NCBI GenBank assembly: GCA_019312985.1
Contig: JAFDCC010000243.1
Coordinates: 1 to 12,105 of the forward strand
Source of the DNA: Deltaproteobacteria bacterium
GTDB taxonomy: Bacteria > Desulfobacterota > Desulfobulbia > Desulfobulbales > BM004
DNA: 12,105 nt
Direction of reading: 5' to 3'
Part shown: positions 1 through 7,535 of the stretch, piece by piece
Position numbering within the stretch: position 1 is the first letter of the stretch
Layout of the letters: each line of letters opens with the position of its first letter
The notes under the pieces: generated by a model
What the model was told of the DNA's origin: nothing
Databases searched by the model: none
The model's input: the letters and a program-made list of their open reading frames with translations, nothing else
Made by a program: the position numbers and the translations under genes

Positions 1-818
1 ACTGCATTGGCTTCTTCGATATTACTGATCATCAGTTCAGAACCACCGTTGAAACCAAACCATCCCATCCAGAGGATGAAAGTTCCCAGGGTTGCGAGGG
101 GCAGGTTGGAGCCTGGGATGGCTTTGACCTTTCCACCCTCATACTTGCCTTTCCGTGCGCCAAGAATCAGAACACCTGCAAAGGCGGCCGAGGCGCCACA
201 GAGATGAACGACACCGGAACCGGCAAAGTCCAGGAAGCCAAGACCATCCAGAAAACCGCCGCCCCACTTCCAGTACCCCTCAACGGGATAGATAAAACCG
301 GTCAGAACGATTGCGAAAATAAGAAAAGCCCACAGCTTCATTCTTTCGGCAACGGCACCGGAAACGATAGACATGGCTGCGCCTACGAAAACGACCTGGA
401 AGAAAAAGTCTGCCATGCCGGAATAATAGGTATCACCACCGCTTTTCAACACGGCGTCAACGGTATTGTCGGCGCCAAGCAAGAAGCTGAAACCGGGGAT
501 GAAACCGTTGGGCCCGCCGCCATACATGATGTTGTAGCCGACAAGCATGTACATGATGCTGGCTATTGCATAGAGGGCAATATTTTTGGTCAAAATTTCA
601 ACCACATTCTTGCTGCGAACAAGACCTGCTTCCAGCATTGCGAACCCACAAGCCATCCACATGACCAGGGCGCCGGACATGAGAAAATAAAAGGTGTCAA
701 TGGAGTAAGCCAAATTGATAAGGGTTTCGCCCACGTTGGGCTCTTCGGCAAATGCTGCCGGCGCCGCGACCGCTGCCAGCCCCAGCAGGGTTAATGATGA
801 AAGAATTATACGTTTCAT
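1..818 (-). CDS. amt: Ammonium transporter Amt (amt1), 3' end cut off by window
   Basis: Inner-membrane ammonium channel of the Amt/Mep/Rh family. Read from ATG at 818 there are 272 codons, ending at the window edge before the C-terminal helices and cytoplasmic tail. Residues 1-24 look like a cleavable signal peptide (KR, then a hydrophobic stretch ending AAFA/EE). Family hallmarks follow: GFAMLEAGLVRSKN at 58-71, GAVAERMK at 154-161, LDFAGSGVVH with Asp197 and the first pore His205, and MGWFGFNGGS at 251-260. The start is supported by AAAGGAG 8-9 bases upstream. It lies 37 bases downstream of glnK1 on the same strand, the classic glnK-amt pairing, and probably shares its sigma-54 promoter. 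The sequence style (MLEAG, long extracytoplasmic loop GGPNGFIPGF) is a different subclass from amt2 and amt3 in this window. Family assignment is firm; substrate affinity is unknown. Confidence 0.96.
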   Translation of the reverse strand, partial: MKRIILSSLTLLGLAAVAAPAAFAEEPNVGETLINLAYSIDTFYFLMSGALVMWMACGFAMLEAGLVRSKNVVEILTKNIALYAIASIMYMLVGYNIMYGGGPNGFIPGFSFLLGADNTVDAVLKSGGDTYYSGMADFFFQVVFVGAAMSIVSGAVAERMKLWAFLIFAIVLTGFIYPVEGYWKWGGGFLDGLGFLDFAGSGVVHLCGASAAFAGVLILGARKGKYEGGKVKAIPGSNLPLATLGTFILWMGWFGFNGGSELMISNIEEANA

Positions 819-835
819 GGTAATATCTCCTTTAA

Positions 836-849
836 TTACAAAATTGTAA
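836..849. promoter_or_regulatory. Palindrome TTACAAAATTGTAA between glnK1 and amt1
   Basis: A 14-bp imperfect palindrome with arms TTACA and TGTAA around four A/T bases. It lies in the 37-bp glnK1-amt1 spacer, just upstream of the amt1 ribosome binding site. It is the cleanest copy of a motif repeated in other regulatory gaps of this window. It could be an operator for an internal amt1 promoter or, less likely, a weak 5-bp RNA hairpin. The palindrome is seen directly; its function is inferred. Confidence 0.5.
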
Positions 850-855
850 AAAAAA

Positions 856-1251
<396 letters not shown>

Positions 1252-1257
1252 TTATAT

Positions 1258-1273
1258 TACAACTTGCGTGCCA
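1258..1273 (-). promoter_or_regulatory. Probable sigma-54 promoter of glnK1-amt1
   Basis: Read on the minus strand the site is TGGCACGCAAGTTGTA. The -24 element TGGCACG is perfect. The -12 element TTGTA departs from TTGCA/T by one base (GC to GT), with correct GG-N10 spacing. The predicted transcript would start near 1247, leaving a leader of about 50 bases before the glnK1 ATG. Sigma-54 control of glnK-amt is standard in Proteobacteria. The mismatch at the -12 GC lowers confidence. Confidence 0.6.
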
Positions 1274-1415
1274 TAATTAATTTGCACCGTTTTATTATTT
1301 AATATCTATATGTTTTTATTTATAAAAAAAATTATAGCCGCAATTTTTCCCTGTTCCCTCTCGTCCAATTTTATACATATTTGTTATAAAATTATTTAGT
1401 ACAATTTATTTTTGT

Positions 1416-1544
1416 ACATATATGTAATAAAAAAACAAAGCAGTATCAGCACAACGCTTCCACTCGGCACGCCGTGAAGATAAACCGCCACGGGTAGAGC
1501 CCTGCGGCCAACATTTAGCCCATTAATTTTTATTACATATATGT
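1416..1544. repeat. 18-bp inverted repeat framing a GC-rich 93-bp island
   Basis: The left arm at 1416-1433 (ACATATATGTAATAAAAA) is the exact reverse complement of the right arm at 1527-1544 (TTTTTATTACATATATGT). Each arm contains the self-complementary decamer ACATATATGT; the two decamer centres are 119 bp apart. The intervening DNA is unlike its surroundings: GC-rich with small nested hairpins, namely CGGC/GCCG at 1465-1474, CCGTG/CACGG at 1472-1476 with 1489-1493, and GGGT/GCCC at 1492-1502. It may be a looping pair of operators, a small insertion such as a MITE remnant, or a small RNA gene. No family was recognised. Confidence 0.6.
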
Positions 1545-1559
1545 GTTCTTTTTATTACA
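1544..1559 (+). promoter_or_regulatory. NifA-type upstream activator site for amt2
   Basis: TGTTCTTTTTATTACA fits the NifA consensus TGT-N10-ACA, including the T at the fifth spacer position (TGT-N4-T-N5-ACA). It lies roughly 120-135 bp upstream of the start predicted from the sigma-54 promoter at 1653-1669, within the usual distance for such sites. A nifA-type gene is present in the window. The consensus is short and the DNA is AT-rich, so a chance match is possible. Confidence 0.5.
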
Positions 1560-1652
1560 TTTCGTACAAAATTGTTATAAATACACCTGCGCCGGCTCAG
1601 GGATCTTTTAATTTTACATATAATATCAATATTTTAATTACAAAACGTGTAT

Positions 1653-1669
1653 TTGGCATACCATTTGCT
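1653..1669 (+). promoter_or_regulatory. Sigma-54 promoter of amt2
   Basis: TTGGCATACCATTTGCT matches the sigma-54 consensus TTGGCACG-N4-TTGCW with the invariant GG (1655-1656) and GC (1667-1668) exactly ten bases apart. Transcription would start near 1680, about 80 bases before the amt2 ATG. This implies activation by an enhancer-binding protein such as NifA or NtrC. Confidence 0.75.
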
Positions 1670-1758
1670 GATATTACAAATTGATGCACCCAGTGATATC
1701 TGTGCTTTCAGCGACTAACAAATAAAAAGAGTGACGTTAAAAAGAGGAGGCAAAACTA

Positions 1759-2973
1759 ATGAACAGTGGAGATACAGCATTCATGCTCATAGCGACAGCC
1801 CTGGTGATGTTCATGACCCCGGGTTTGGCCCTTTTTTACGGTGGGCTGGTTCGCGCCAAAAACGTACTGGCAACCGTCATGCAGAGCTTTATCTGCCTTG
1901 GCCTCATATCGCTCGTCTGGGTTTTTTTCGGATATTCCCTGGCATTCGGCCCCGATGTCGGCGGTTTTATCGGCAACCTCGACTGGGCCATGCTGAAAGG
2001 CGTCGGATTGGAGCCCGGTCCTTACTCTGACACCATTCCCGACCTTCTTTTTGTCGCCTTTCAGATGATGTTTGCCATCATAACCCCGGCCCTGATTACC
2101 GGAGCCTTTGCCGAGCGCATGAAATTTTCCGCCTACATTATATTTGCACTTCTGTGGAGTGTCCTGGTCTATATGCCGGTCTGCCACTGGGTGTGGGGCG
2201 GCGGCTGGATCGGGGCCCACGGCGCCCTGGACTTTGCCGGCGGCACCGTTATCCATATCAATTCAGGCGCGGCCGCCCTGGTTGCCGCCCTTGTCATCGG
2301 CAGGCGCAAGGGGTACGGCAAGGAGCCCTTTCATCCCCATAACCTCACCATGACCATCCTTGGAGCCTCCATCCTCTGGATAGGGTGGTTCGGCTTCAAT
2401 GCCGGCTCCGCCCTGGCGGCAGGAGACATTTCGACGCTCGCCTTCTTTACCACCCAGGTTGCTGCCGGCGCCGCCGCCCTGTCCTGGGTATTTGCCGAAT
2501 GGATGATCCAGGGCCGGCCCACGACCCTGGGGGCAGCCTCAGGGGCAGTTGCTGGGCTCGTAGCCGTAACCCCGGCTGCAGGCTTTGTCAGCCCGGTTTC
2601 GGCGATTATTATCGGGCTGGTGGCCGGGGTGATCTGTTACCTGGCGGTGCTCCTGAAAAGCAGGATCGGCTATGACGATGCCCTCGATGTCGTGGCAGTG
2701 CACGGCATAGGCGGCCTGTGGGGAGCGCTCGCCACCGGACTTTTCGCCAGCACCGTCTGGAACCCGGGCGGCGCCGACGGTCTGTTTTTCGGCAACCCCG
2801 GGCTTCTGGGAATTCAGGCCTACGGCGCCTTTGCCACCATTATCTACTCGATGGTCGTCACCTTCATTATCCTGAAAGGCATTGATGCGGTTGTCGGATT
2901 GCGGGTTGACACCGAGGCAGAAGTGCGGGGGCTCGACCTTGCAGAGCACAGCGAGGCCGGATATACCATCTAG
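1759..2973 (+). CDS. amt: Ammonium transporter Amt (amt2)
   Basis: Complete 404-residue Amt channel of the inner membrane. It lacks an obvious signal peptide and opens directly with MNSGDTAFML. Family landmarks: PGLALFYGGLVRAKN (21-35); FQMMFA with Phe101 and Phe105 as the outer gate; GAFAERM; Trp146; LDFAGGTVIH with the conserved Asp158; the twin pore histidines His166 and His315 (VVAVHGIGG); and WFGFNAGSA (210-218). The C-terminal tail EVRGLDLAEHSEAGY (388-402) is the cytoplasmic segment that contacts PII. AGGAGG at 1745-1750 supports the start. It is driven by a sigma-54 promoter with a NifA-like site. No terminator is evident after it, so some readthrough into amt3 is possible. It closely resembles amt3 along its whole length, suggesting tandem duplication, and differs more from amt1. 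Confidence 0.97.
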   Translation: MNSGDTAFMLIATALVMFMTPGLALFYGGLVRAKNVLATVMQSFICLGLISLVWVFFGYSLAFGPDVGGFIGNLDWAMLKGVGLEPGPYSDTIPDLLFVAFQMMFAIITPALITGAFAERMKFSAYIIFALLWSVLVYMPVCHWVWGGGWIGAHGALDFAGGTVIHINSGAAALVAALVIGRRKGYGKEPFHPHNLTMTILGASILWIGWFGFNAGSALAAGDISTLAFFTTQVAAGAAALSWVFAEWMIQGRPTTLGAASGAVAGLVAVTPAAGFVSPVSAIIIGLVAGVICYLAVLLKSRIGYDDALDVVAVHGIGGLWGALATGLFASTVWNPGGADGLFFGNPGLLGIQAYGAFATIIYSMVVTFIILKGIDAVVGLRVDTEAEVRGLDLAEHSEAGYTI

Positions 2974-3015
2974 GAGGCCACAAGTTTCACCTGCAAAAAC
3001 AGCCACAAAACTGAT

Positions 3016-3059
3016 TAACATTTTTGTAATAAAAGATAATGCTATTTACATAAATGTAA
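3016..3059. promoter_or_regulatory. Two ACA-N4-TGT palindromes upstream of amt3
   Basis: TAACATTTTTGTAA at 3016-3029 and TTACATAAATGTAA at 3046-3059 share the arms and 4-bp spacer of the motif seen upstream of amt1, amt2 and nifA. Their centres are 30 bp apart, close to three helical turns, so bound proteins would lie on the same face. They sit about 80-120 bp upstream of the amt3 sigma-54 promoter. A half-site TTACAAAAA follows near 3084. The regulator is unknown. Confidence 0.5.
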
Positions 3060-3135
3060 GAAAAATAGGGTAAAAATCCCCCGGTTACAAAAATAAAACT
3101 TCAACATAACAGGAGGTTAAAGCACTTTCGCTCTC

Positions 3136-3151
3136 TGGCACTCATATTGCT
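3136..3151 (+). promoter_or_regulatory. Sigma-54 promoter of amt3-glnK2-glnD
   Basis: TGGCACTCATATTGCT is a near-perfect -24/-12 promoter: TGGCAC, five bases, TTGCT, with GG-N10-GC spacing. Transcription would start near 3162, about 50 bases before the amt3 start codon. No TGT-N10-ACA site was found between amt2 and this promoter, so its activator may differ from that of amt2 or act from farther away. Confidence 0.8.
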
Positions 3152-3211
3152 ATACACTCTTCATATTCGCTTGGTCGGAAAAAGGCTAAAACCAACAATG
3201 AGGAGGAGAAA

Positions 3212-4432
3212 GTGATTGATACAGGGGACACAGCGTTTATTCTGGCAGCAGCGGGATTGGTTTTGCTCATGACACCGGGGTTGGCCCTCTTTTACGCGGG
3301 CATGGTGCGAAGCAAAAATGTCCTGGGCACCATTCTGCAGAGTTTCATACTGATTTCCGTTATCTGCCTTGAGTGGGTTTATGTGGGATACAGCATGTCG
3401 TTTGGTCCGGATGTCGGTGGTTTCATCGGTGACCTTTCCTGGTTCGCCCTGAAAGGGGTCACCGCCGCCCCCAGCAGCGACTACGCGACCACGATACCGC
3501 AGACGGTATTCATGATCTATCAGTGCATGTTTGCCATTATCACCCCGGCGCTGATAACAGGAGCATTTGCAGAAAGGATGCGCTTCGGCCCGTTTCTCAT
3601 CTTCAGCGTCCTCTGGGCTGTTCTGGTATACAACCCGGTGTGTCATTGGATCTGGGGCGTCGGCGGCTGGCTTGGCAGCAGGGGCGTCCTGGATTTTGCC
3701 GGCGGCCTCGTTGTCCACCTGACATCCGGTGCCGCAGCCCTGGCGGCGGCAATAGTTATCGGCCCCCGCAAGGGATATGGAAAGGAAAGCTTTATGCCCC
3801 ATAATCTCCCCATGACTCTTCTCGGCACGGGGCTACTGTGGTTCGGCTGGTTCGGTTTTAACGGCGGCTCCGCCCTGGCGGCAGACGGCATTGCGGCAAC
3901 AGCATTTGTCTCAACCCACCTTGGCGGCATGGCAGGCATGGCCATGTGGACCCTGGTGGAGTGGCTGCACAGGGGCAAACCAACGACCCTTGGGGCAGCC
4001 TCCGGCGCGATCGCCGGCCTGGCCACCATAACTCCGGCTGCCGGCTTTGTCGGGCCCAACTCTGCGGTTTTTATCGGTCTGCTGGCCGGAGCCGGCTGTT
4101 ACTACGGCGTGAACATGAAGGGGCGTTTTGGCTATGACGACAGCCTTGACGTTGTCGGCATTCATGGCCTGGGCGGCATCATCGGTACTGTCTGCCTGGG
4201 AATTTTCGCCTCCACGGCAGTGAATCCCGGAGGGGCTGACGGTTTGCTGGCAGGGAATCCCGGCTTTCTGGGCACCCAGATATTCGGCATACTGGTTGTA
4301 GGGATTTATGCCTTTGCCCTGAGCTGGATACTGCTCAAGGCTGTGGACGCGACCTTGGGCCTGCGGCTTTCAGCTGATTCAGAAGTAGGCGGACTTGATC
4401 TTAATGAACACAGTGAAACAGCATACAGCTAA
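3212..4432 (+). CDS. amt: Ammonium transporter Amt (amt3), GTG start
   Basis: Complete 406-residue Amt channel, a close paralogue of amt2. Landmarks: PGLALFYAGMVRSKN (22-36), GAFAERMRF, Trp148, LDFAGGLVVH with Asp161 and His169, FGWFGFNGGSA (211-221), VVGIHGLGG with His319 or its neighbour as the second pore histidine, and the PII-contact tail EVGGLDLNEHSETAY. The outer-gate Phe pair seen in amt2 is Tyr103/104 plus Phe here (IYQCMFA), a mild substitution that may alter gating. The GTG start at 3212 is chosen because AGGAGG lies at 3201-3206 and the N-terminus (MIDTGDTAF) aligns with that of amt2 (MNSGDTAF). The second PII gene follows after 36 bases, so the pair is an amt-glnK unit in the reverse order of the minus-strand pair. 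Expression is probably sigma-54 dependent. Confidence 0.96.
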   Translation: MIDTGDTAFILAAAGLVLLMTPGLALFYAGMVRSKNVLGTILQSFILISVICLEWVYVGYSMSFGPDVGGFIGDLSWFALKGVTAAPSSDYATTIPQTVFMIYQCMFAIITPALITGAFAERMRFGPFLIFSVLWAVLVYNPVCHWIWGVGGWLGSRGVLDFAGGLVVHLTSGAAALAAAIVIGPRKGYGKESFMPHNLPMTLLGTGLLWFGWFGFNGGSALAADGIAATAFVSTHLGGMAGMAMWTLVEWLHRGKPTTLGAASGAIAGLATITPAAGFVGPNSAVFIGLLAGAGCYYGVNMKGRFGYDDSLDVVGIHGLGGIIGTVCLGIFASTAVNPGGADGLLAGNPGFLGTQIFGILVVGIYAFALSWILLKAVDATLGLRLSADSEVGGLDLNEHSETAYS

Positions 4433-4456
4433 GCAACACCAACATGGACATATTAA

Positions 4457-4807
<351 letters not shown>

Positions 4808-4879
4808 ATGCCTCCGGTTTGAGTTGTGCAGAACGAAACAGCAGCCGCATCATATAAAGACAGGCAAGGTCTTGCAGGA

Positions 4880-7444
4880 ATGGAACAGGCAGCAATAGAC
4901 CCCCGGGACTTTACCGGCCTCCAGGCCCGGCGCCATGCCCTTGAGGCCTATTGGCAGCAGGGGATCAGTGGCTCTGCCCTGGTTCGCAAACATTCAGACT
5001 TTATCGATCATCACCTCGCTGAAAGTTTTGAAAAAAACGTTGCCGCTTCAGAGGGCTTTGCCCTGGTTGCCCTGGGAGGCTATGGCCGCCGGGAGCTGTA
5101 CCCGTTTTCAGATATTGACGTGATGCTGCTTTATGACCCGGCCTGCCGGAACCAGCTCGACAGCCTTGTTGAATCAGTGCTGTACCCGCTCTGGGATACC
5201 GGCCTGGAAGTGGGGCATGCGGTGCGCACCCCGGATGAATGCATGGCTGACGCTGCGGAAGATTTCTTTTTCCGGGTGGCCATGCTCGATGCCCGGCTCA
5301 TTACCGGGTCAGCAAGCCTGTTCGGAAATCTTACAGAAATGTATAAAGCCTCCTACATTGAGGGCAGGCGGCAGGATTTCCTTGCTGATATCCTTGCAGA
5401 GCGCCGCAAGCGTGAAACCCGTTTCGGGCATCATGTCTACCTGCTGGAGCCGCACATCAAGGAGAGCTGCGGCGGCTTCCGTGATATCCAGTCCATGGTC
5501 TGGACAGCCCATGCTGTTTTTGGCCTCAAAAACCTTGCTGCCCTCCGGGATGCGGGACTGCTGAGCGGGGAAGAGCATGACGGCCTGGCAAAGGCCCAGG
5601 ATTACCTGATCCGCATTCGCAACAGGCTGCACTATGTCAGCGGCCGTAAAAATGACCAGCTCTTCTTCGAACACCAGGAGGAAATGGCGGAAACCTTTGG
5701 CTTTCGGAACGAGAAAAACATGCTCGCCGTTGAGCATTTCATGCGTGAAGTGCACGGCCACATGCAGACCGTCTCCATTATCACGGATCTCTTTTTTGAG
5801 CATGTCACCGAGGTCTTAGGCAGTGAAGCCCCCTCCGGGGATGCCAGAGCGCTTGAACCGGGCATTGACATCCGACAGGGAAAGGTCCATCTGGTGGATC
5901 CGAACAGCATAAGCAGTCAGCCGAAACTCTTCATGCGGCTTTTTTACCAGTCGGCCAGGACAGGCAAGCCCCTGCATTACAGAACGCGCAAGGCCATCGC
6001 TGCCAACCTGAACCTGGTCGATGACAGGCTGCGTAATTCCCGCAGAACGGCAAAGCTCTTTTTGGCAATCCTTGGTTCCAAAGAGCCCTTCAGGGTCCTG
6101 GCGGAAATGCTCGATACCGGTTTTCTGCAAGTATACATACCGGAGTTTGCCGGGGTTGCTTCCCTTGCCCAGCATGACGTCTACCACGTTTTTACCGTCG
6201 ACCGCCACCTGCTCCAGACCCTGGCGGAACTGAAAAAACTGCAGCAGGAAGAGGCCGGGATCGATGCTGCTGTAAAGGCGCCGCATATTCTTTTTCTTGC
6301 CGGCCTCCTGCATGATATCGGCAAGGGGTACGGCCACGGCCATGCCGACCGGGGTGCTGACATGGCCCGGCAGATCGGGCAACGGTTGGGTTTCGGGGAA
6401 GAGGAGCTGGCAACTCTCGATTTTCTGGTGCGCAGCCACCTGTTTCTTTCCCATACCGCCCTGCGCCGGGACCTTGAAGATGAAGAGTTTCTCATGCGCT
6501 GTGCTGCCAGAATTCACTCCCGGGAGTGGCTTGCCATGCTGTACCTCCTGACCATTGCCGATGCAAGGGCAACCGGCCCGACGGTCTGGAATGAATGGAA
6601 GGCCGCCCTTCTGCATGAACTGTACCTGAAAATCGCCCTGCTGCTCGACAGAAATGACCTTTCCCAACAGGAACAGGCCCAAGGTGCCGAGTTCGGGGCA
6701 AAATGGATAACGGAAAAAGTTGCAGAGCTTCTTCCCTCTGAAAACAAGGTGGATTTTACCCTTTTTTCAGATGACTATTTACTCGGCTTTCAACCTGAGG
6801 TAATAGTAAGCCATATTGCTTCCGCTAAAAAACTGGCCGACCGTGATCTCCTGTTTTTCCATGAACAGAAGCAGGAGTCCTGGTCCATCCTTATCATGAC
6901 CAGGGACCGGCCGGGCCTGCTGGCCAGGATCTTCGGCGTCCTTGCCCTGCGCAACCTGAATGTTCTGGCGGCCAGGATCTTCACCTGGGCCGACGGTACT
7001 GCCGTGGACACCATCGAGGTTTCCTCCGCCATCGGGGAATCCTATGAAGGGCAGGACTGGAACGCCACGGAAAATGAACTGCTGCTGGCCATTCGGCAGC
7101 GACTGGGGCTTGAGTACCGGCTGGGCAGGAAACTGGCCCCGTTACGGGGCAAACCACAGAGCGTCCAGCCGCGTCTTGCTCCCAGGGTGACCATTGACAA
7201 CCAGGCATCGGAAATCTATTCAGTTGTTGAGGTGTTTGCCGAGGACAGAATCGGCCTGCTCTATGCTGTTACGAAAACACTGTCTGACTTCGGCATCAGT
7301 ATCTACCGGGCCCAAATCGGCTCCAAGGCAGACCAGGTGGTCGACGTATTTTACGTGTTGGACCAAGACAACAGAAAGATTGAGGATTCAGCATTTAAAG
7401 ATGAACTGCAGCAGGGATTGCTTTATGCAGTCGCCGGTGCATAG
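4880..7444 (+). CDS. glnD: Bifunctional PII uridylyltransferase / uridylyl-removing enzyme
   Basis: Glutamine-sensing enzyme that uridylylates PII at low glutamine and removes UMP at high glutamine. Numbered from ATG 4880 (854 aa; E. coli GlnD is about 890), the domains are in canonical order. The nucleotidyltransferase has GGYGRRELYPFSDID at about 66-80, with metal-binding Asp78 and Asp80. The GlnD signature KESCGGFRDIQ is at about 194-204. An HD hydrolase domain has HDVYHVFTVDRH near 432 and LLHDIGKGYGHGH with His478-Asp479. Two ACT domains at about 668-745 and 779-854 (MTRDRPGLLARI; AEDRIGLLYAV) bind glutamine. Both catalytic centres look intact. The start is uncertain: GTG at 4826 would add 18 residues, and neither has a strong ribosome binding site; ATG is preferred because AAGG lies 10 bases upstream. 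It follows glnK2 closely and precedes glnA. With an I-alpha GlnA, PII is the expected substrate chain, with no GlnE step. Confidence 0.96.
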   Translation: MEQAAIDPRDFTGLQARRHALEAYWQQGISGSALVRKHSDFIDHHLAESFEKNVAASEGFALVALGGYGRRELYPFSDIDVMLLYDPACRNQLDSLVESVLYPLWDTGLEVGHAVRTPDECMADAAEDFFFRVAMLDARLITGSASLFGNLTEMYKASYIEGRRQDFLADILAERRKRETRFGHHVYLLEPHIKESCGGFRDIQSMVWTAHAVFGLKNLAALRDAGLLSGEEHDGLAKAQDYLIRIRNRLHYVSGRKNDQLFFEHQEEMAETFGFRNEKNMLAVEHFMREVHGHMQTVSIITDLFFEHVTEVLGSEAPSGDARALEPGIDIRQGKVHLVDPNSISSQPKLFMRLFYQSARTGKPLHYRTRKAIAANLNLVDDRLRNSRRTAKLFLAILGSKEPFRVLAEMLDTGFLQVYIPEFAGVASLAQHDVYHVFTVDRHLLQTLAELKKLQQEEAGIDAAVKAPHILFLAGLLHDIGKGYGHGHADRGADMARQIGQRLGFGEEELATLDFLVRSHLFLSHTALRRDLEDEEFLMRCAARIHSREWLAMLYLLTIADARATGPTVWNEWKAALLHELYLKIALLLDRNDLSQQEQAQGAEFGAKWITEKVAELLPSENKVDFTLFSDDYLLGFQPEVIVSHIASAKKLADRDLLFFHEQKQESWSILIMTRDRPGLLARIFGVLALRNLNVLAARIFTWADGTAVDTIEVSSAIGESYEGQDWNATENELLLAIRQRLGLEYRLGRKLAPLRGKPQSVQPRLAPRVTIDNQASEIYSVVEVFAEDRIGLLYAVTKTLSDFGISIYRAQIGSKADQVVDVFYVLDQDNRKIEDSAFKDELQQGLLYAVAGA

Positions 7445-7473
7445 CTGCAAAAAAGGGAGGAAAAATTAAACGA

Positions 7474-7509
7474 ATGAAATTTTCTGTTTCAGAAAACAGG
7501 ATAATCTAA
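7474..7509 (+). other. Possible 11-residue leader ORF and hairpin before glnA
   Basis: The glnD-glnA gap (7445-7535) contains ATG at 7474 opening an 11-residue frame (MKFSVSENRII) that stops at 7507-7509. GGGAGG at 7455-7460 lies 13 bases upstream, a slightly long spacing. Within it TTTTCTG-TTT-CAGAAAA (7480-7496) forms a 7-bp hairpin not followed by a T-run, so it is not a terminator on this strand. It could be a processing site, a translation-coupled leader, or chance. No sigma-54 promoter was found here. Confidence 0.25.
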
Positions 7510-7535
7510 ACCAAAACAAATAAGGAGACACAGAA

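Larger units (their letters stand above)
1274..1652. other. AT-rich divergent regulatory region between glnK1 and amt2
   Basis: No coding gene is visible in this stretch. It is dominated by A/T runs and short palindromes with the core ACA-N4-TGT: 1373-1386 (ATACATATTTGTTA), 1414-1427 (GTACATATATGTAA), 1533-1546 (TTACATATATGTGT) and 1564-1577 (GTACAAAATTGTTA). Half-sites are seen near 1615 and 1638. A sharply GC-rich island interrupts it at about 1440-1520. The region lies between two head-to-head sigma-54 promoters, so it probably holds binding sites for activators and a repressor shared by both operons. The composition and palindromes are directly visible; the regulatory role is inferred. 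Confidence 0.65.

Noticed and set aside
204..794. Open frame on the plus strand at the start of the window
   Set aside because: The minus strand encodes a convincing Amt protein over the same bases.
1423..1437. TGT-AATAAAAAA-ACA as a second NifA site
   Set aside because: The spacer is nine bases, not ten, and lies in an A-run where such matches arise easily.
1440..1520. Riboswitch or known RNA motif (glutamine or cyclic-di-GMP type) in the GC-rich island
   Set aside because: Partial resemblance to GCC/GGCC blocks only; the conserved core sequences of these classes are not present.
1731..2030. Open frame beginning just before amt2
   Set aside because: It overlaps amt2 in another frame, and the AGGAGG at 1745-1750 is correctly placed for amt2 instead.
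3198..3215. Five-codon frame (MRRRK) whose stop overlaps the amt3 GTG start
   Set aside because: Its codons are simply the purine-rich ribosome binding site read in another frame; there is no site upstream for its own translation.
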